NCBI RefSeq assembly: GCF_000152905.1
Contig: NZ_CH672417.1
Coordinates: 133,585-197,584, forward strand
Length of the DNA stretch: 64,000 nucleotides
DNA from: Nitrobacter sp. Nb-311A
GTDB lineage: Bacteria; Pseudomonadota; Alphaproteobacteria; Rhizobiales; Xanthobacteraceae
Reading direction: 5' to 3'
The notes beneath the pieces were generated by a model. The model saw only the letters and a list, made by a program, of their open reading frames with translations. It was not told the DNA's origin and did not search any database. Both the position numbers and the translations under genes were made by a program. The stretch's first letter is position 1, and each line of letters starts with the position of its first letter. This document shows positions 46,617 through 58,638 of this stretch, piece by piece.

Positions 46617-47768
46617 TCACGACGAAGGATCTTCCTGTTGCTTGCGACGGGTTGCGAGCGGATGGATTTCCATCTCATCACCCAAGCCGTGCGCAATGAC
46701 CTTGCGCATCAGGTTGGGCAGCGCTTCATCGTTCAGCCGGGCGATCGGGACCCAGCGCATCCCCTCGGGCGCGGCGGTCCGCGTGGCGACGGCTGCGGTA
46801 TAGACAGCAAGCTCCAGCGGGAAATGCGTGAAAACATGCGTGACCGCGCCAATCTTGCGCTGCCAGCGTGGCGCGCTTTCGAGGAACGGCGCCTGCTTCA
46901 GGGCCGCCCCATCATCCTGCGCGGCGAGCCACGCCGATGTCGGAACTTCGGTCATGCCTCCGAGCAGGCCTTTCGCCGGGCGCGTGCGGACCAGCACCTC
47001 GTTGCCACGCCTCACGACGAAGGCCGCGCCGCGCCGCAACTCGCCCGCCTTCTTCGGCGCCTTGCGAGGGAAGGTTTCCTGATCGCCGCGAGCGCGCGCG
47101 GCGCAATCATCATTGAGCGGACACAGCACGCAGCCAGGCTTCTTCGGTGTGCAGATGGCGGCGCCAAGATCCATCAATGCCTGCGCGATATCCCCCGCGC
47201 GTGTCTTCACGTCGCCAGCGCGGCTCTTGCCGTCGCGGCCAGCGCGGCATCCATCCAGCAACGTCGCTGCAAGCGCCTGAATATGCGGCTTCGCCTTCGG
47301 CAGCGGCTCGTCCATAGCGAACAGCCGCGTCACCACACGTTCGATATTGCCGTCCACCGGCATGGTGCGGCGATTGAAGGCGATGGCGGCGATCGCCGCC
47401 GCGGTATAGGGACCGATCCCCGGCAGCGCGCGTAAGCCCTCTTCCGTATCGGGAAAACGGCCGCCGTGATCGCGCAGCACCTTGGCGGCGCAGGCATGAA
47501 GATTGCGCGCGCGCGAATAGTAGCCGAGCCCCGCCCACATCCGTAAGATATCGTCGAGCGAGGCGCGCCCCATCGACTCAACATCCGGCCAGCGCGCCAG
47601 AAACTTTTCGAAATAAGGTCCGACCGCCTTCACGGTGGTCTGTTGCAGCATGATCTCGGACAGCCAGATCCGATAGGGATCGACCGTCTCGCCGGGAAGG
47701 ACGCGCCACGGCAGCCGGCGGCGATTGCGGTCGTACCACTCCAGCAGCCGCGCGGGACGGCTTGCCAT
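46617..47768 (-). CDS. mutY: A/G-specific adenine glycosylase
   Basis: MutY removes adenine mispaired with 8-oxoguanine. LSEIMLQQTTVKAVGPYFEK and the helix-hairpin-helix ALPGIGPYTAAAIAAIAFNR are followed by the catalytic Asp in VDGNIERVV. The 4Fe-4S cluster ligands are spaced C-x6-C-x2-C-x5-C in ICTPKKPGCVLCPLNDDC. The C-terminal NUDIX-like domain (AFVVRRGNEVLVRTRPAKGL, LGGMTEVP) recognises 8-oxoG. ATG 47768 gives the usual start MASRPARLLEWYDRNRRRLP; ATG 47816 is possible. It is divergent from dciA. Confidence 0.95.
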   Translation of the reverse strand: MASRPARLLEWYDRNRRRLPWRVLPGETVDPYRIWLSEIMLQQTTVKAVGPYFEKFLARWPDVESMGRASLDDILRMWAGLGYYSRARNLHACAAKVLRDHGGRFPDTEEGLRALPGIGPYTAAAIAAIAFNRRTMPVDGNIERVVTRLFAMDEPLPKAKPHIQALAATLLDGCRAGRDGKSRAGDVKTRAGDIAQALMDLGAAICTPKKPGCVLCPLNDDCAARARGDQETFPRKAPKKAGELRRGAAFVVRRGNEVLVRTRPAKGLLGGMTEVPTSAWLAAQDDGAALKQAPFLESAPRWQRKIGAVTHVFTHFPLELAVYTAAVATRTAAPEGMRWVPIARLNDEALPNLMRKVIAHGLGDEMEIHPLATRRKQQEDPSS

Positions 47769-47851
47769 CGCAGAATCACCCCTTCTTTGCTCTCCGTTTT
47801 CCGCAGATGCCGCCATGTCTTGACTTTAGACGTTCGACGAAAACCTCTCCA

Positions 47852-47941
47852 CGTCATGCCGCGCCCCATCGCGGACATCCACGTCTTTATTCATTTTGGA
47901 CCGGCAAGACGTGGATGACCGGAACAAGTCCGGCCATGACG
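47852..47941. repeat. palindromic repeat family 2, mutY-dciA gap
   Basis: The ends CGTCATGCCG and CGGCCATGACG are inverted, and inside ATCCACGTCTT pairs with AAGACGTGGAT (perfect 11 bp). It is related to 13982..14089. Confidence 0.85.
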
Positions 47942-47993
47942 CCCTCGCGCCAGCCTCATCCCAAACGAAAGTCCGACATGTTATAGTCCGCTA

Positions 47994-48473
47994 ATGTCCA
48001 AGCCCGGCCCGATCTCAGCCAAGCCACTGTCGGCATTGCTCGGTGATGTCTTCTCCGATGCCTATGCGCGGCAGGGATTTGCCTCACGCGAACTGGTGAC
48101 CCGCTGGGCGGAAATCGCCGGACCCGAGATCGCCGCTCATTCCGAACCGATGAAAATTCGGTGGCCTCGCCCGATAGAAGGGCAGCCGCAGGAGCCGGCA
48201 ACGCTGGTGTTGCGGGTCGAAGGTCCCGTCGCGCTGGAAATCCAGCATTCCTCTGACGTCATTCTGCAGAGGGTCAATCGCTTCTTCGGCTGGAACGCGG
48301 TCGGCCGGCTGGCCTTGCGCCAGGCCCCTTTGTCGCGCAAGACTTTGCGGAAAAGTGTCCGTCTGCCCGATCCGACGGAGGTGGCAAAGGTAGCCGGAAC
48401 GCTCTCCTCGATCGAGGACACCGACCTACGCGCGGCGCTGGCGCGCCTCGGTGCCTCGATCAAACGGAATTGA
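47994..48473 (+). CDS. DciA-like (DUF721) protein
   Basis: DUF721/DciA proteins load or assist the replicative helicase in bacteria without DnaC. The 159-residue sequence has the typical helix start LSALLGDVFSDAYARQGFAS, then LVTRWAEIAGPEIAAHSEPM, and the KH-like VLRVEGPVALEIQHSSDVIL, QRVNRFFGWNAVGRLALRQA. The C-terminal helix ends with KRN. It lies in the conserved mutY-dciA-dsbA-smc block. Helicase loading is inferred from family. Confidence 0.88.
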   Translation: MSKPGPISAKPLSALLGDVFSDAYARQGFASRELVTRWAEIAGPEIAAHSEPMKIRWPRPIEGQPQEPATLVLRVEGPVALEIQHSSDVILQRVNRFFGWNAVGRLALRQAPLSRKTLRKSVRLPDPTEVAKVAGTLSSIEDTDLRAALARLGASIKRN

Positions 48474-48580
48474 GGCGATGATGAAGCACGCCGCCCACAG
48501 CGCGCCATTGCCACAATTCTGGTTTCAAGCTAGCGAACAATTGTCGTCAGGGCGCTTGCGCCGTTTTCGGGAGAAGACCG

Positions 48581-49243
48581 TTGATCATCACGCGCCGCGT
48601 CGTAAATACCGCCGTCTCGCTGACCGGCCTCGCCGCCTTCCTGGGGCTTGCGCCCTTGCGCCTGATCGGTGAGGCCCTGGCTCAAAGCGCCACCGCCGCG
48701 GACGTCGCCAAACCTGTCTCGCTGCCGGACATGGCGCTCGGACCCAAGGATGCCGCCGTCACCATCACCGAATACGCCTCAATGACGTGTCCGCATTGCG
48801 CGCGGTTCGCCGAAGACGTGTTCCCGAAGATCAAGGCAGAATACATCGACACCCACAAGATCCGCTATGTGTTCCGGGAGTTTCCACTCGACCTCAAGGC
48901 CGCCGCTGGCGCGATGCTGGCCCGCTGCATCGCCAAGGACGATGGGGCAAAATATTTCGCCGTGATCGACACGCTGTTCAGGTCTCAGGACACATGGACC
49001 GGATCAAAAACGACGGAATCGCTGAAGCTGATCGGCAAGCAGACCGGACTGACGGGAGATGAGGTTGAAAGCTGTCTGAAGGATCAGGCCTTGCTCGACA
49101 AGATTGCAGCCGACCAGAAATACGCCAATGAAGTTCTGAAGGTGAATTCGACGCCGACGTTTTTCATCAACGGCGAAATGGTGAAGGGCGAGACCTCGTT
49201 CGAAGAACTCAAAAAGAAGATCGATCCCTTGTTGAAAAAGTAA
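48581..49243 (+). CDS. DsbA-family periplasmic thiol oxidoreductase
   Basis: The start is TTG 48581, with GGAG upstream; no ATG fits. MIITRRVVNTAVSLTGLAAF is a signal sequence with a twin Arg, cleaved near ALAQS. The thioredoxin-like domain has the active site TCPHCARFAEDVFPKIKAEY, the helical insertion, and the cis-Pro loop VNSTPTFFINGEMVKGETSF. The CPHC motif is that of DsbA, so it should oxidise or isomerise disulfides in the periplasm. It is upstream of smc on the same strand with 201 bp between. Confidence 0.93.
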   Translation: MIITRRVVNTAVSLTGLAAFLGLAPLRLIGEALAQSATAADVAKPVSLPDMALGPKDAAVTITEYASMTCPHCARFAEDVFPKIKAEYIDTHKIRYVFREFPLDLKAAAGAMLARCIAKDDGAKYFAVIDTLFRSQDTWTGSKTTESLKLIGKQTGLTGDEVESCLKDQALLDKIAADQKYANEVLKVNSTPTFFINGEMVKGETSFEELKKKIDPLLKK

Positions 49244-49444
49244 GGCGGCAAGCAAGCATGCGAAAACACCGGCGGGGTTTCTAATCCTCGTAAAAGCCTC
49301 TGGAAAAGCTTGTCTGCGCGGTTGCTCTGGCACGTCGCCATCGCCATTGTCGAGCCTCGCGAGGCGCGACTCAGGGCTAACGACAGTACTTATGGTATTG
49401 TGGTTGCGGGCTGATTCGCGTCTTGCCAGCACAATAGAGTATCC

Positions 49445-52951
<3,507 letters not shown>

Positions 52952-52991
52952 CCTGTTCCTCTTCCGTCGCGGGAGCGGAACAAAGGCCATC

Positions 52992-54038
52992 ATGATCCCG
53001 CCCGATCTACCTGCCGAACTGAAGGCCGCATTGCAGCGGAAAGCACAGGGCCTCTCCCGCAGAGATGCCACCGTTCGCGCGGCGGCGATCTCGCAAACTT
53101 ATCGGAGCGGCGGCGGTTCGAGCACGATTGGAAACGAATCCGACGCCCTCGCCTATGCATTGTCGCGGATGCCCGCGACTTATGCGGCCGTGGTGGCCAG
53201 CCTCAATGCCCTCCGCGAGATACGTCCGCAGTTCATGCCCCTCAGCCTGCTCGACGTCGGCGCCGGCCCGGGTACAGCGACCTGGGCCGCGGCGCGGGCG
53301 TTTGAATCCCTCGACGCGTTCGCGGCGATCGACGCCAATCCGGCGCTGCGGTCGCTTGCACTGGACCTCGCCGGCGAGGAGATACGGCTGCAAGGTCTCA
53401 GCTATGCGCGAACCGAAGCGGCGACCGGACTTCGCGATGCGGCCGGGAGCGCCGACCTCGTCGTCGCGAGCTATGTCCTTGGCGAAATGCCCGCCGACCG
53501 GCAAATCACGCTCGCTGAGTTGATGTGGGCGGCGACCCGCGACACGCTGCTCGTCGTCGAACCCGGCACGCCCGCCGGCTATCGGCGGATTATCGACCTG
53601 CGCCGCCGGCTGATCGCGCAAGGCGCGCATGTCATTGCGCCCTGCCCGCACGATGGCGAATGTCCGCTCGCAGCGTTTCCAAGTGAGGCAGGCGCTGCTT
53701 CGCCTGAAGGAAACGCGCCAGAACAACGAGCCGCGCTGGACTGGTGCCATTTCGTCCAGCGGCTGCCCAGGTCCCGCGCGCACAAATACATCAAGGGCGC
53801 AGGACTTGCTTTCGAGGACGAAAAATTCAGCTACGTTGCGCTGGCGCGAACGCCTGCCAGACAACGTCCGGCGCGGGTGCTGGCGCCTCCGCTCGTCAAC
53901 AAGATTGAAATGCGGATCAAGCTGTGCCGGCCGAATGGCGGCGTTGGCCTCGCCATCGTCCCCCGTCGTGATAAGGCCAGATATTCCCGTGTGCGCCGGG
54001 TCGGTTGGGGCGACATTGTCAACACCGCCGAAACGTGA
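52992..54038 (+). CDS. Rsm22-like ribosome-associated methyltransferase
   Basis: Rsm22 family proteins act in small-subunit ribosome assembly. The methyltransferase fold has SLLDVGAGPGTATWAAARAF and DLVVASYVLGEMP; a later cysteine cluster CPHDGECPL ... DWCHFVQRLPRSRAHKYIKG is typical. Between CPL and DWCHF the usual short linker is replaced by about 23 residues (AAFPSEAGAASPEGNAPEQR, AAL) encoded by a DNA hairpin at 53673..53716. The rest of the gene is normal. It follows smc by 40 bp. Confidence 0.88.
   Translation: MIPPDLPAELKAALQRKAQGLSRRDATVRAAAISQTYRSGGGSSTIGNESDALAYALSRMPATYAAVVASLNALREIRPQFMPLSLLDVGAGPGTATWAAARAFESLDAFAAIDANPALRSLALDLAGEEIRLQGLSYARTEAATGLRDAAGSADLVVASYVLGEMPADRQITLAELMWAATRDTLLVVEPGTPAGYRRIIDLRRRLIAQGAHVIAPCPHDGECPLAAFPSEAGAASPEGNAPEQRAALDWCHFVQRLPRSRAHKYIKGAGLAFEDEKFSYVALARTPARQRPARVLAPPLVNKIEMRIKLCRPNGGVGLAIVPRRDKARYSRVRRVGWGDIVNTAET
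53673..53716. repeat. hairpin inserted in frame in the Rsm22-like gene
   Basis: GCGTTTCC (53673-53680) pairs with GGAAACGC (53709-53716), and within it CAGGCG (53689-53694) pairs with CGCCTG (53701-53706). Confidence 0.75.
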
Positions 54039-54055
54039 CGCCCTATTTCCGCCAG

Positions 54056-54514
54056 CTACGACGGCCGCGTAAAGACGTAAGCCAGCCCGCTCAGCATCAG
54101 AAGCGCTACCGCCACCGTGAGCCATGGCCCCGGATGGCTGCCATACCAAAATCCGGCAAAGCCGATCGCCATGCCGCCGAGCGCCATCAGCTTGGCCTTT
54201 ACGGGAATAGCGCCACGCTCACGCCAGCCACGCAGCAGCGAGCCAAAACGCGGATGCTGCAACAGCCAGGTTTCAAGCCGTGGCGATGAACGGGCAAAAC
54301 AAGCGGCGGCCAGAATCAGAAACGGCGTCGTGGGCAGAACCGGCAGGAACGCGCCGATGAAGCCGAGCGCAACGAAACAGATCCCCAGCACCAGGAAAAC
54401 ACCGCGCATCATTCGCGACGTGCCGGTGCTCGGATCAACGGCACTGGCCACGCCTGCGCCAAAAGACTGTTCGTCCGCGATCATGCGCTCATCATCCTGA
54501 TCCGCCACGTCCAC
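54056..54514 (-). CDS. DUF454 (YbaN-like) inner-membrane protein
   Basis: DUF454 proteins are small membrane proteins of unknown function. The core MMRGVFLVLGICFVALGFIG, AFLPVLPTTPFLILAAACFA and RSSPRLETWLLQHPRFG is diagnostic (the LPTTPF and FARSSP motifs). Three or four hydrophobic helices are present. The N-terminal 35 residues are polar and not usual, so the start may be later than 54514 (ATG at 54484, or the MMRG codons). It converges on the Rsm22-like gene, 17 bp apart. Confidence 0.85.
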   Translation of the reverse strand: MDVADQDDERMIADEQSFGAGVASAVDPSTGTSRMMRGVFLVLGICFVALGFIGAFLPVLPTTPFLILAAACFARSSPRLETWLLQHPRFGSLLRGWRERGAIPVKAKLMALGGMAIGFAGFWYGSHPGPWLTVAVALLMLSGLAYVFTRPS

Positions 54515-54674
54515 ATCCTACATCCGCTTCCCACAGAACAAAATACCGGGCAACTTGAACTTTTCTAAGAGTTTTCCCGACCAAAAGGCGCCGCCTCCCG
54601 GCGGAACCTGCCGTTCGCGCGAAATATCGTCTACGGTGACCGCGATCGCATCCTCTCATCAGGAGCCTCTTCTC

Positions 54675-55235
54675 ATGTCGACCGGCTTGATTCTTCTCGG
54701 CGTCATCGTCGCCGTCGCTGTGATCGCACTTGTCGCCTATAATCGGCTGGTCGCGCTCAGTCAGCGCGTCGGACAGGCCTTTGCCGACATCGACGTGCAG
54801 CTCAAGCAGCGTCACGACCTGATCCCGAACCTTGTCGAAACCGTGAAAGGCTATGCCGCGCACGAGCGTGGAACGCTGGATGACGTGATCAAGGCTCGGA
54901 ACATCGCGATGTCCGCGCAGGGGCCGGCGCAGGTCGGCGCCGCCGAGAACCAGTTGAGCGGCGCGCTCGGCAGGCTGATCGCGTTATCGGAGGCTTATCC
55001 GGACCTCAAGGCCAACGCCAATTTCCAGCAGCTTGCCGGCGAGCTGTCCGACATCGAAAACAAGGTCGCCGCAAGCCGCCGTTTCTTCAACAACGCTGTC
55101 CAGGAATACAACACCGCTATTCAGCAGTTGCCGGCGGCTCTGTTCGCGGGCGCGTTCGGTTTCACGCCGAAGGAGTTTTTCGATCTCGGCGCAAGCCGCG
55201 CCACAGTAGAGCAGACGCCGCAGGTGAAATTCTGA
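54675..55235 (+). CDS. LemA family protein
   Basis: The single N-terminal membrane helix (LILLGVIVAVAVIALVAYNR) leads into a helical-bundle domain with VGQAFADIDVQLKQRHDLIP, NLVETVKGYAAHERGTLDDV and the end FFNNAVQEYNTAIQQLPAAL, FAGAFGFTPKEFF. ATG 54675 has an AGGAG site at 54661; the upstream open frame is leader. LemA commonly occurs next to membrane peptidases, as here with the M48 enzyme 110 bp downstream, so a joint role in membrane proteostasis is plausible but not shown. Confidence 0.93.
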   Translation: MSTGLILLGVIVAVAVIALVAYNRLVALSQRVGQAFADIDVQLKQRHDLIPNLVETVKGYAAHERGTLDDVIKARNIAMSAQGPAQVGAAENQLSGALGRLIALSEAYPDLKANANFQQLAGELSDIENKVAASRRFFNNAVQEYNTAIQQLPAALFAGAFGFTPKEFFDLGASRATVEQTPQVKF

Positions 55236-55345
55236 GTTCTTGCCATGTATCAAAACGGGCAGGATAGGCGCCCTCCCCTCCTTTGCACGAGAGCGGAAAG
55301 GACACGAGTCGCCCCTGCGCAGAGCGCTGCAAACGGATTGGCCTG

Positions 55346-56482
55346 ATGGCAGCCTACGGTCTTTACACCCACATCGCGTCGAACAGAATTCGATCGATGT
55401 TTCTGCTCGCCGGGCTGTTCGTCCTGATTTACGTGATGGTGTTCGCTGGCGCGTTGATTGCCGAAGTGTTTCGGCGCGGCATGGATTACCCGGCAGCGTT
55501 CTACATCACCAACGCCTGGCATGACCTGATCGCCGCTCTCCCCTGGGCCACAGCGGGTTCGGCGCTGTGGATCGTGGTCGCCTATTTCTCCCATCAGTCG
55601 ATCATCGACGCGGTCACCGGCGGCCATGATGTCACTCGCAAGGAACAGCCGCAGCTCTACAACTTGCTGGAAAACCTTTGCATCTCGCGCGGCATCCCGA
55701 TGCCGAAGCTGAAGGTGATCGACACCAACGCGATCAACGCCTTCGCCACCGGCCTCAACCGCCGTCAATATGCGATCACCGTCACCACCGGCCTGATGAA
55801 CCAGCTTAACGATCGGGAGATGGAAGCGGTGCTCGGTCACGAGCTGACCCACATTCGCAACGGCGACGTTCAGTTGATGGTGGTCGCCGTCATCATCGCG
55901 GGCGTGGTCGGCTTCGTCGCGGAATTGTTTTTCCGCATCTTCCTCAACAACGGCGCGCGGATCGGCAGCCGAGGCTGGCGTTCCTCGCGCTCATCCTCCT
56001 CCCGCGATGGCAACGGCAAGGGCGGCGGCGGCGTCATCGCCGTGATCCTGGCGATCGTGCTGATCGCGCTCGCCTGGTTCCTGTCGCAAGTGGTGCGGAT
56101 GGCGCTGTCGCGCTCGCGCGAATTGATGGCGGACGCCGGCTCGGTTGAGCTGACCAAGAATCCCGACGCCATGATCTCGGCGCTACGCAAGATCGAGAAC
56201 CGCGGCGAACTACCGGGCGCAACCTCGGCGGTGATGGAAATGTGTGTCGACAACCCGCGTCAAGGTTTCGTCGACCTTTTTGCTACTCATCCTTCCATCG
56301 AAACCCGGGTGCGCGCGCTGGTGACCTATGCCGGCGGCCACGATCCCGGACCGATGCAGTTGCACACCGAACACGCCGCGACCGATCCGAAATTACCAGA
56401 GCTTCCGCCAGGACCTTGGAGCGAGCCGGCTCCGAAGGGGACCGCGACGCCCATTCCCGGCCCGCCAAGCCCTCACTCATGA
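55346..56482 (+). CDS. M48 family membrane metallopeptidase
   Basis: The catalytic HELTHIRNGDVQL (HExxH) with a third zinc ligand in SRSRELMADAGSVELTKNPD places it in the M48/HtpX family, inner-membrane zinc proteases that degrade damaged membrane proteins. Two hydrophobic helices precede the catalytic domain and two follow the HExxH, with a Ser/Arg/Gly-rich loop (SRGWRSSRSSSSRDGNGKGG) between. ATG 55346 is chosen over 55283. The protein is longer (378 residues) than HtpX because of its C-terminal Pro-rich tail. The IS5 element begins 10 bp after its stop. Confidence 0.9.
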   Translation: MAAYGLYTHIASNRIRSMFLLAGLFVLIYVMVFAGALIAEVFRRGMDYPAAFYITNAWHDLIAALPWATAGSALWIVVAYFSHQSIIDAVTGGHDVTRKEQPQLYNLLENLCISRGIPMPKLKVIDTNAINAFATGLNRRQYAITVTTGLMNQLNDREMEAVLGHELTHIRNGDVQLMVVAVIIAGVVGFVAELFFRIFLNNGARIGSRGWRSSRSSSSRDGNGKGGGGVIAVILAIVLIALAWFLSQVVRMALSRSRELMADAGSVELTKNPDAMISALRKIENRGELPGATSAVMEMCVDNPRQGFVDLFATHPSIETRVRALVTYAGGHDPGPMQLHTEHAATDPKLPELPPGPWSEPAPKGTATPIPGPPSPHS

Positions 56483-56566
56483 TCTCCGTTTCTAGGTCAC
56501 GAACCCATAAATGGGATTCCGTTTGGACGGGAGGCGTGATTCAATCTCCGGAGGGAGGAGGATTGA

Positions 56567-56932
56567 ATGGCTCGTTTTGATCTGACGGATTTCGAGTGGT
56601 CTGTGATTCAGCCGCTTTTGCCGAACAAATCGCGCGGCGTTGCACGGGTGGATGACCGGCGGGTGCTGAACGGGATCTTCTGGCGGCTGCGTACCGGTGC
56701 GCCGTGGGCGGATATTCCGGCGCGCTACGGCCCGCATACGACCTGCGTGAACCGCTTCAACCGGTGGCGCAAGGCAGGCGTTTGGGATCGTATTCTGTCG
56801 GCGGTTTCAAAGGCTTATGATGGCGACATCCAGATGATCGACTCCTCGTCGATCCGCGTGCATCAGCATGCGGCCAACGGTCAAAAAAACAGACCAGATC
56901 CCGTTGCATGGGTCGCTCGCGCGGCGGGCTGA
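56567..56932 (+). CDS. IS5-family transposase, first frame (orfA)
   Basis: MARFDLTDFEWSVIQPLLPN, LNGIFWRLRTGAPWADIPAR and DIQMIDSSSIRVHQHAANGQ are the N-terminal and first DDE Asp region (DSSS) of IS5/IS427 transposases. A ribosome site (GGAGGGAGGAGG) precedes the ATG. At 56882-56888 a run of seven A follows ...GGTC; a -1 slip there joins this frame to orfB. Without the slip translation ends at 56932. Confidence 0.9.
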   Translation: MARFDLTDFEWSVIQPLLPNKSRGVARVDDRRVLNGIFWRLRTGAPWADIPARYGPHTTCVNRFNRWRKAGVWDRILSAVSKAYDGDIQMIDSSSIRVHQHAANGQKNRPDPVAWVARAAG

Positions 56933-57336
56933 CAACCAAGATCCACGCGCTGGTGGATGCCTGCGGCCTGCCGATCTACCTCAAGATCACCGAAGGCCAG
57001 GCCCACGATGGACGCAGCGCGCAGGACATGATCGACACCGTGGAGCGCGGCAACGTGCTGCTGGCCGATCGAGCCTATGATTCCAACGCCCTGCGCCAGA
57101 CCCTGGCCGCGCGCGGCGCGACAGCCAACGTGAAGCCGATGCCAAATCGCGTCATGGCTCTGCGCTTCAACAGGCGGCTCTATCGCAAGCGCAATCTGGT
57201 CGAACGCTTTTTCAATAAAATCAAGCATTACCGTGCCGTCGCCACCCGCTACGACAAGCGTGACGACAACTTCCTCGCTGGCATCAAACTCGCCGCAATC
57301 CGCATCTGGTTGCGATTTAATGAGTCGATGACCTAG
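56908..57336 (+). CDS. IS5-family transposase, second frame (orfB)
   Basis: CMGRSRGGLTTKIHALVDAC, VLLADRAYDSNALRQTLAAR (second Asp) and RKRNLVERFFNKIKHYRAVA (the catalytic Glu) complete the DDE site. It is normally made as a fusion with orfA through a -1 frameshift at the A7 run; the ATG at 56908 is shown only as the first Met in this frame. The last codons overlap the right inverted repeat. Confidence 0.9.
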   Translation: MGRSRGGLTTKIHALVDACGLPIYLKITEGQAHDGRSAQDMIDTVERGNVLLADRAYDSNALRQTLAARGATANVKPMPNRVMALRFNRRLYRKRNLVERFFNKIKHYRAVATRYDKRDDNFLAGIKLAAIRIWLRFNESMT

Positions 57337-57516
57337 AGCGTTTTCGAGCGAAGTGGACACCGGTTCGCGTGAAGAAAACGCGACAAAACAAAACCATAGA
57401 GCCCGCTTCTGATGGAATCAGAAGCGGGCTCTATGATTTGACGCGTTTTCCCGGTGCGAACAGGTCATCCATCGCCGGGTCAAGCTTGAGAACATGCTGC
57501 GCTCGAAAACGCTATA
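57333..57516. repeat. near-complete composite palindrome of repeat family 1
   Basis: Left half: CTAGAGCGTTTTCGAGCGAA ... GTGAAGAAAACGCG. Core: a hairpin with a perfect 19-bp stem, 57395-57413 (CATAGAGCCCGCTTCTGAT) with 57417-57435, loop GGA. Right half: GACGCGTTTTC ... CTCGAAAACGCTATA, long type with its own inner palindrome. It is the fullest copy in the window and shows that the shorter copies are parts of one mosaic element. Confidence 0.9.
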
Positions 57517-57685
57517 TAGCCGCCACGATTGCTCAGCGGCTCAATGAATTTTGCCAGATTTGACATATCGAATTGAATTCTCCCTCGTTTCTGCCATGGT
57601 CCCGTTCCAGGCAAAGATTTGAGGGGACAACCCGGCTGCGCGGGTCATGCGCGGTCGCCGATTTCAGCTTGCTCAAAGGGGTCTC
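57517..57685. other. leader region before the ParA-like gene
   Basis: No gene is seen. GAATTGAATTCTCC at 57572-57585 is a small palindrome; AAAGGGG at 57675-57681 is the ribosome site of the next gene. No clear promoter could be placed. Confidence 0.5.
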
Positions 57686-58444
57686 ATGGCGAAGCCGGCA
57701 GTGATTGTGGTGGGCGCGGACAAAGGCGGGGTCGGAAAAACCACGGTTTCCCGCACCATTCTCGACTATTTCAACGCCAACAACGTACCCGCCAGAGCCT
57801 TCGATACGGAATCGCCTCGCGGCACACTAAAACGTTTTCATCCTGACGTCACTGAGATCGTCGACATGACGTCGACCGCGGATCAGATGAAGATCTTCGA
57901 TACGCTGAACACGGCCAAAGCCAGCATCACCGTGATCGACGTCCGTGCCGGACTCATGTCTTCGGCTCTGGCCTCGCTTCGCGACATCGGCTTTCTCGAT
58001 GCGGCGAAGGGCGGGCAGATTACATTCGCGGTGTTCCACATCCTTGGCCCCTCCATCGCCTCGCTGGATGAGATCGCGGAAACCGCCAGATTCATGACCG
58101 GCGCCAAGTATTTTCTGGTGAAGAACTTCATCAACAACACGAGCTTCTTCGAGTGGGACCAGGCGACCTACAACGCCTACTTTCGCAAGATCAAGGATGC
58201 GACCGAAATCACCATCCCAAAGCTCAACGAGATGGCGTACGAGCAGGTCGAGGTGTCATCGGTGCCCTTCCTCAGATTCGTGGCCAATAAGGGACCAAAG
58301 AACGAAGCGGCGAACTACTCCTTCGTCCTGCGCGGCTATGTTCGTCACTGGCTCGCCAATGTGTGGAGCGAATACGACCGCATCAAGCTGACCGACATCG
58401 TCGCCTCAAAGGAGAAGGGCGGTTCCCGCGCCTCGAACAAGTAG
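57686..58444 (+). CDS. ParA/SRPBCC-free P-loop ATPase of unknown role (first of a pair)
   Basis: The deviant Walker A is VVGADKGGVGKTTVSRTILD (KGGVGKTT), and Walker B-like ITVIDVRAGLMSSALASLRD follows, placing it in the ParA/MinD/CbiA ATPase class. The remainder (GQITFAVFHILGPSIASLDE, YFLVKNFINNTSFFEWDQAT) does not match a ParA, MinD or MipZ sequence I know. ATG 57686 has AAAGGGG before it. No parB or partition site is evident. It precedes a second P-loop protein by 194 bp and adjoins an IS, so accessory origin is possible. Confidence 0.8.
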   Translation: MAKPAVIVVGADKGGVGKTTVSRTILDYFNANNVPARAFDTESPRGTLKRFHPDVTEIVDMTSTADQMKIFDTLNTAKASITVIDVRAGLMSSALASLRDIGFLDAAKGGQITFAVFHILGPSIASLDEIAETARFMTGAKYFLVKNFINNTSFFEWDQATYNAYFRKIKDATEITIPKLNEMAYEQVEVSSVPFLRFVANKGPKNEAANYSFVLRGYVRHWLANVWSEYDRIKLTDIVASKEKGGSRASNK

Positions 58445-58638
58445 CTGATTTCAGGTCCGGGAATATGCCGGAACACTTGCGTTCGCAGCGCAACGCATTT
58501 CGGCTGCGCATTTTCCCATCGCGTCAACTTGAAAATCTGATCCGCGCGTCCTTGCCTGCGCAGCGGCGCGGCAAGAATGTCGGTGGAGAGTTTATCGGCA
58601 TCCTGTTGGATCGGGGCTGTCACTCCGATATATCCCCT

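Larger units (their letters stand above)
56492..57336 (+). mobile_element. IS5-family (IS427-like) insertion sequence
   Basis: The 845-bp element begins and ends in CTAG (56492-56495 and 57333-57336). Its inner ends CTAGGTCACGAACCCATAAA and, on the other strand, CTAGGTCATCGACTCATTAA are matching terminal inverted repeats. It carries a transposase split over two frames. The terminal CTAG also closes the last stop codon and is the outer edge of the adjoining family-1 repeat. It looks complete and recent. The exact target duplication (CTAG or TA) cannot be resolved here. Confidence 0.9.

Noticed and set aside
58363-58638. N-terminal extension of the second P-loop protein
   Set aside because: The sequence before ATG 58639 overlaps the end of the first ATPase gene in another frame and lacks coding character.
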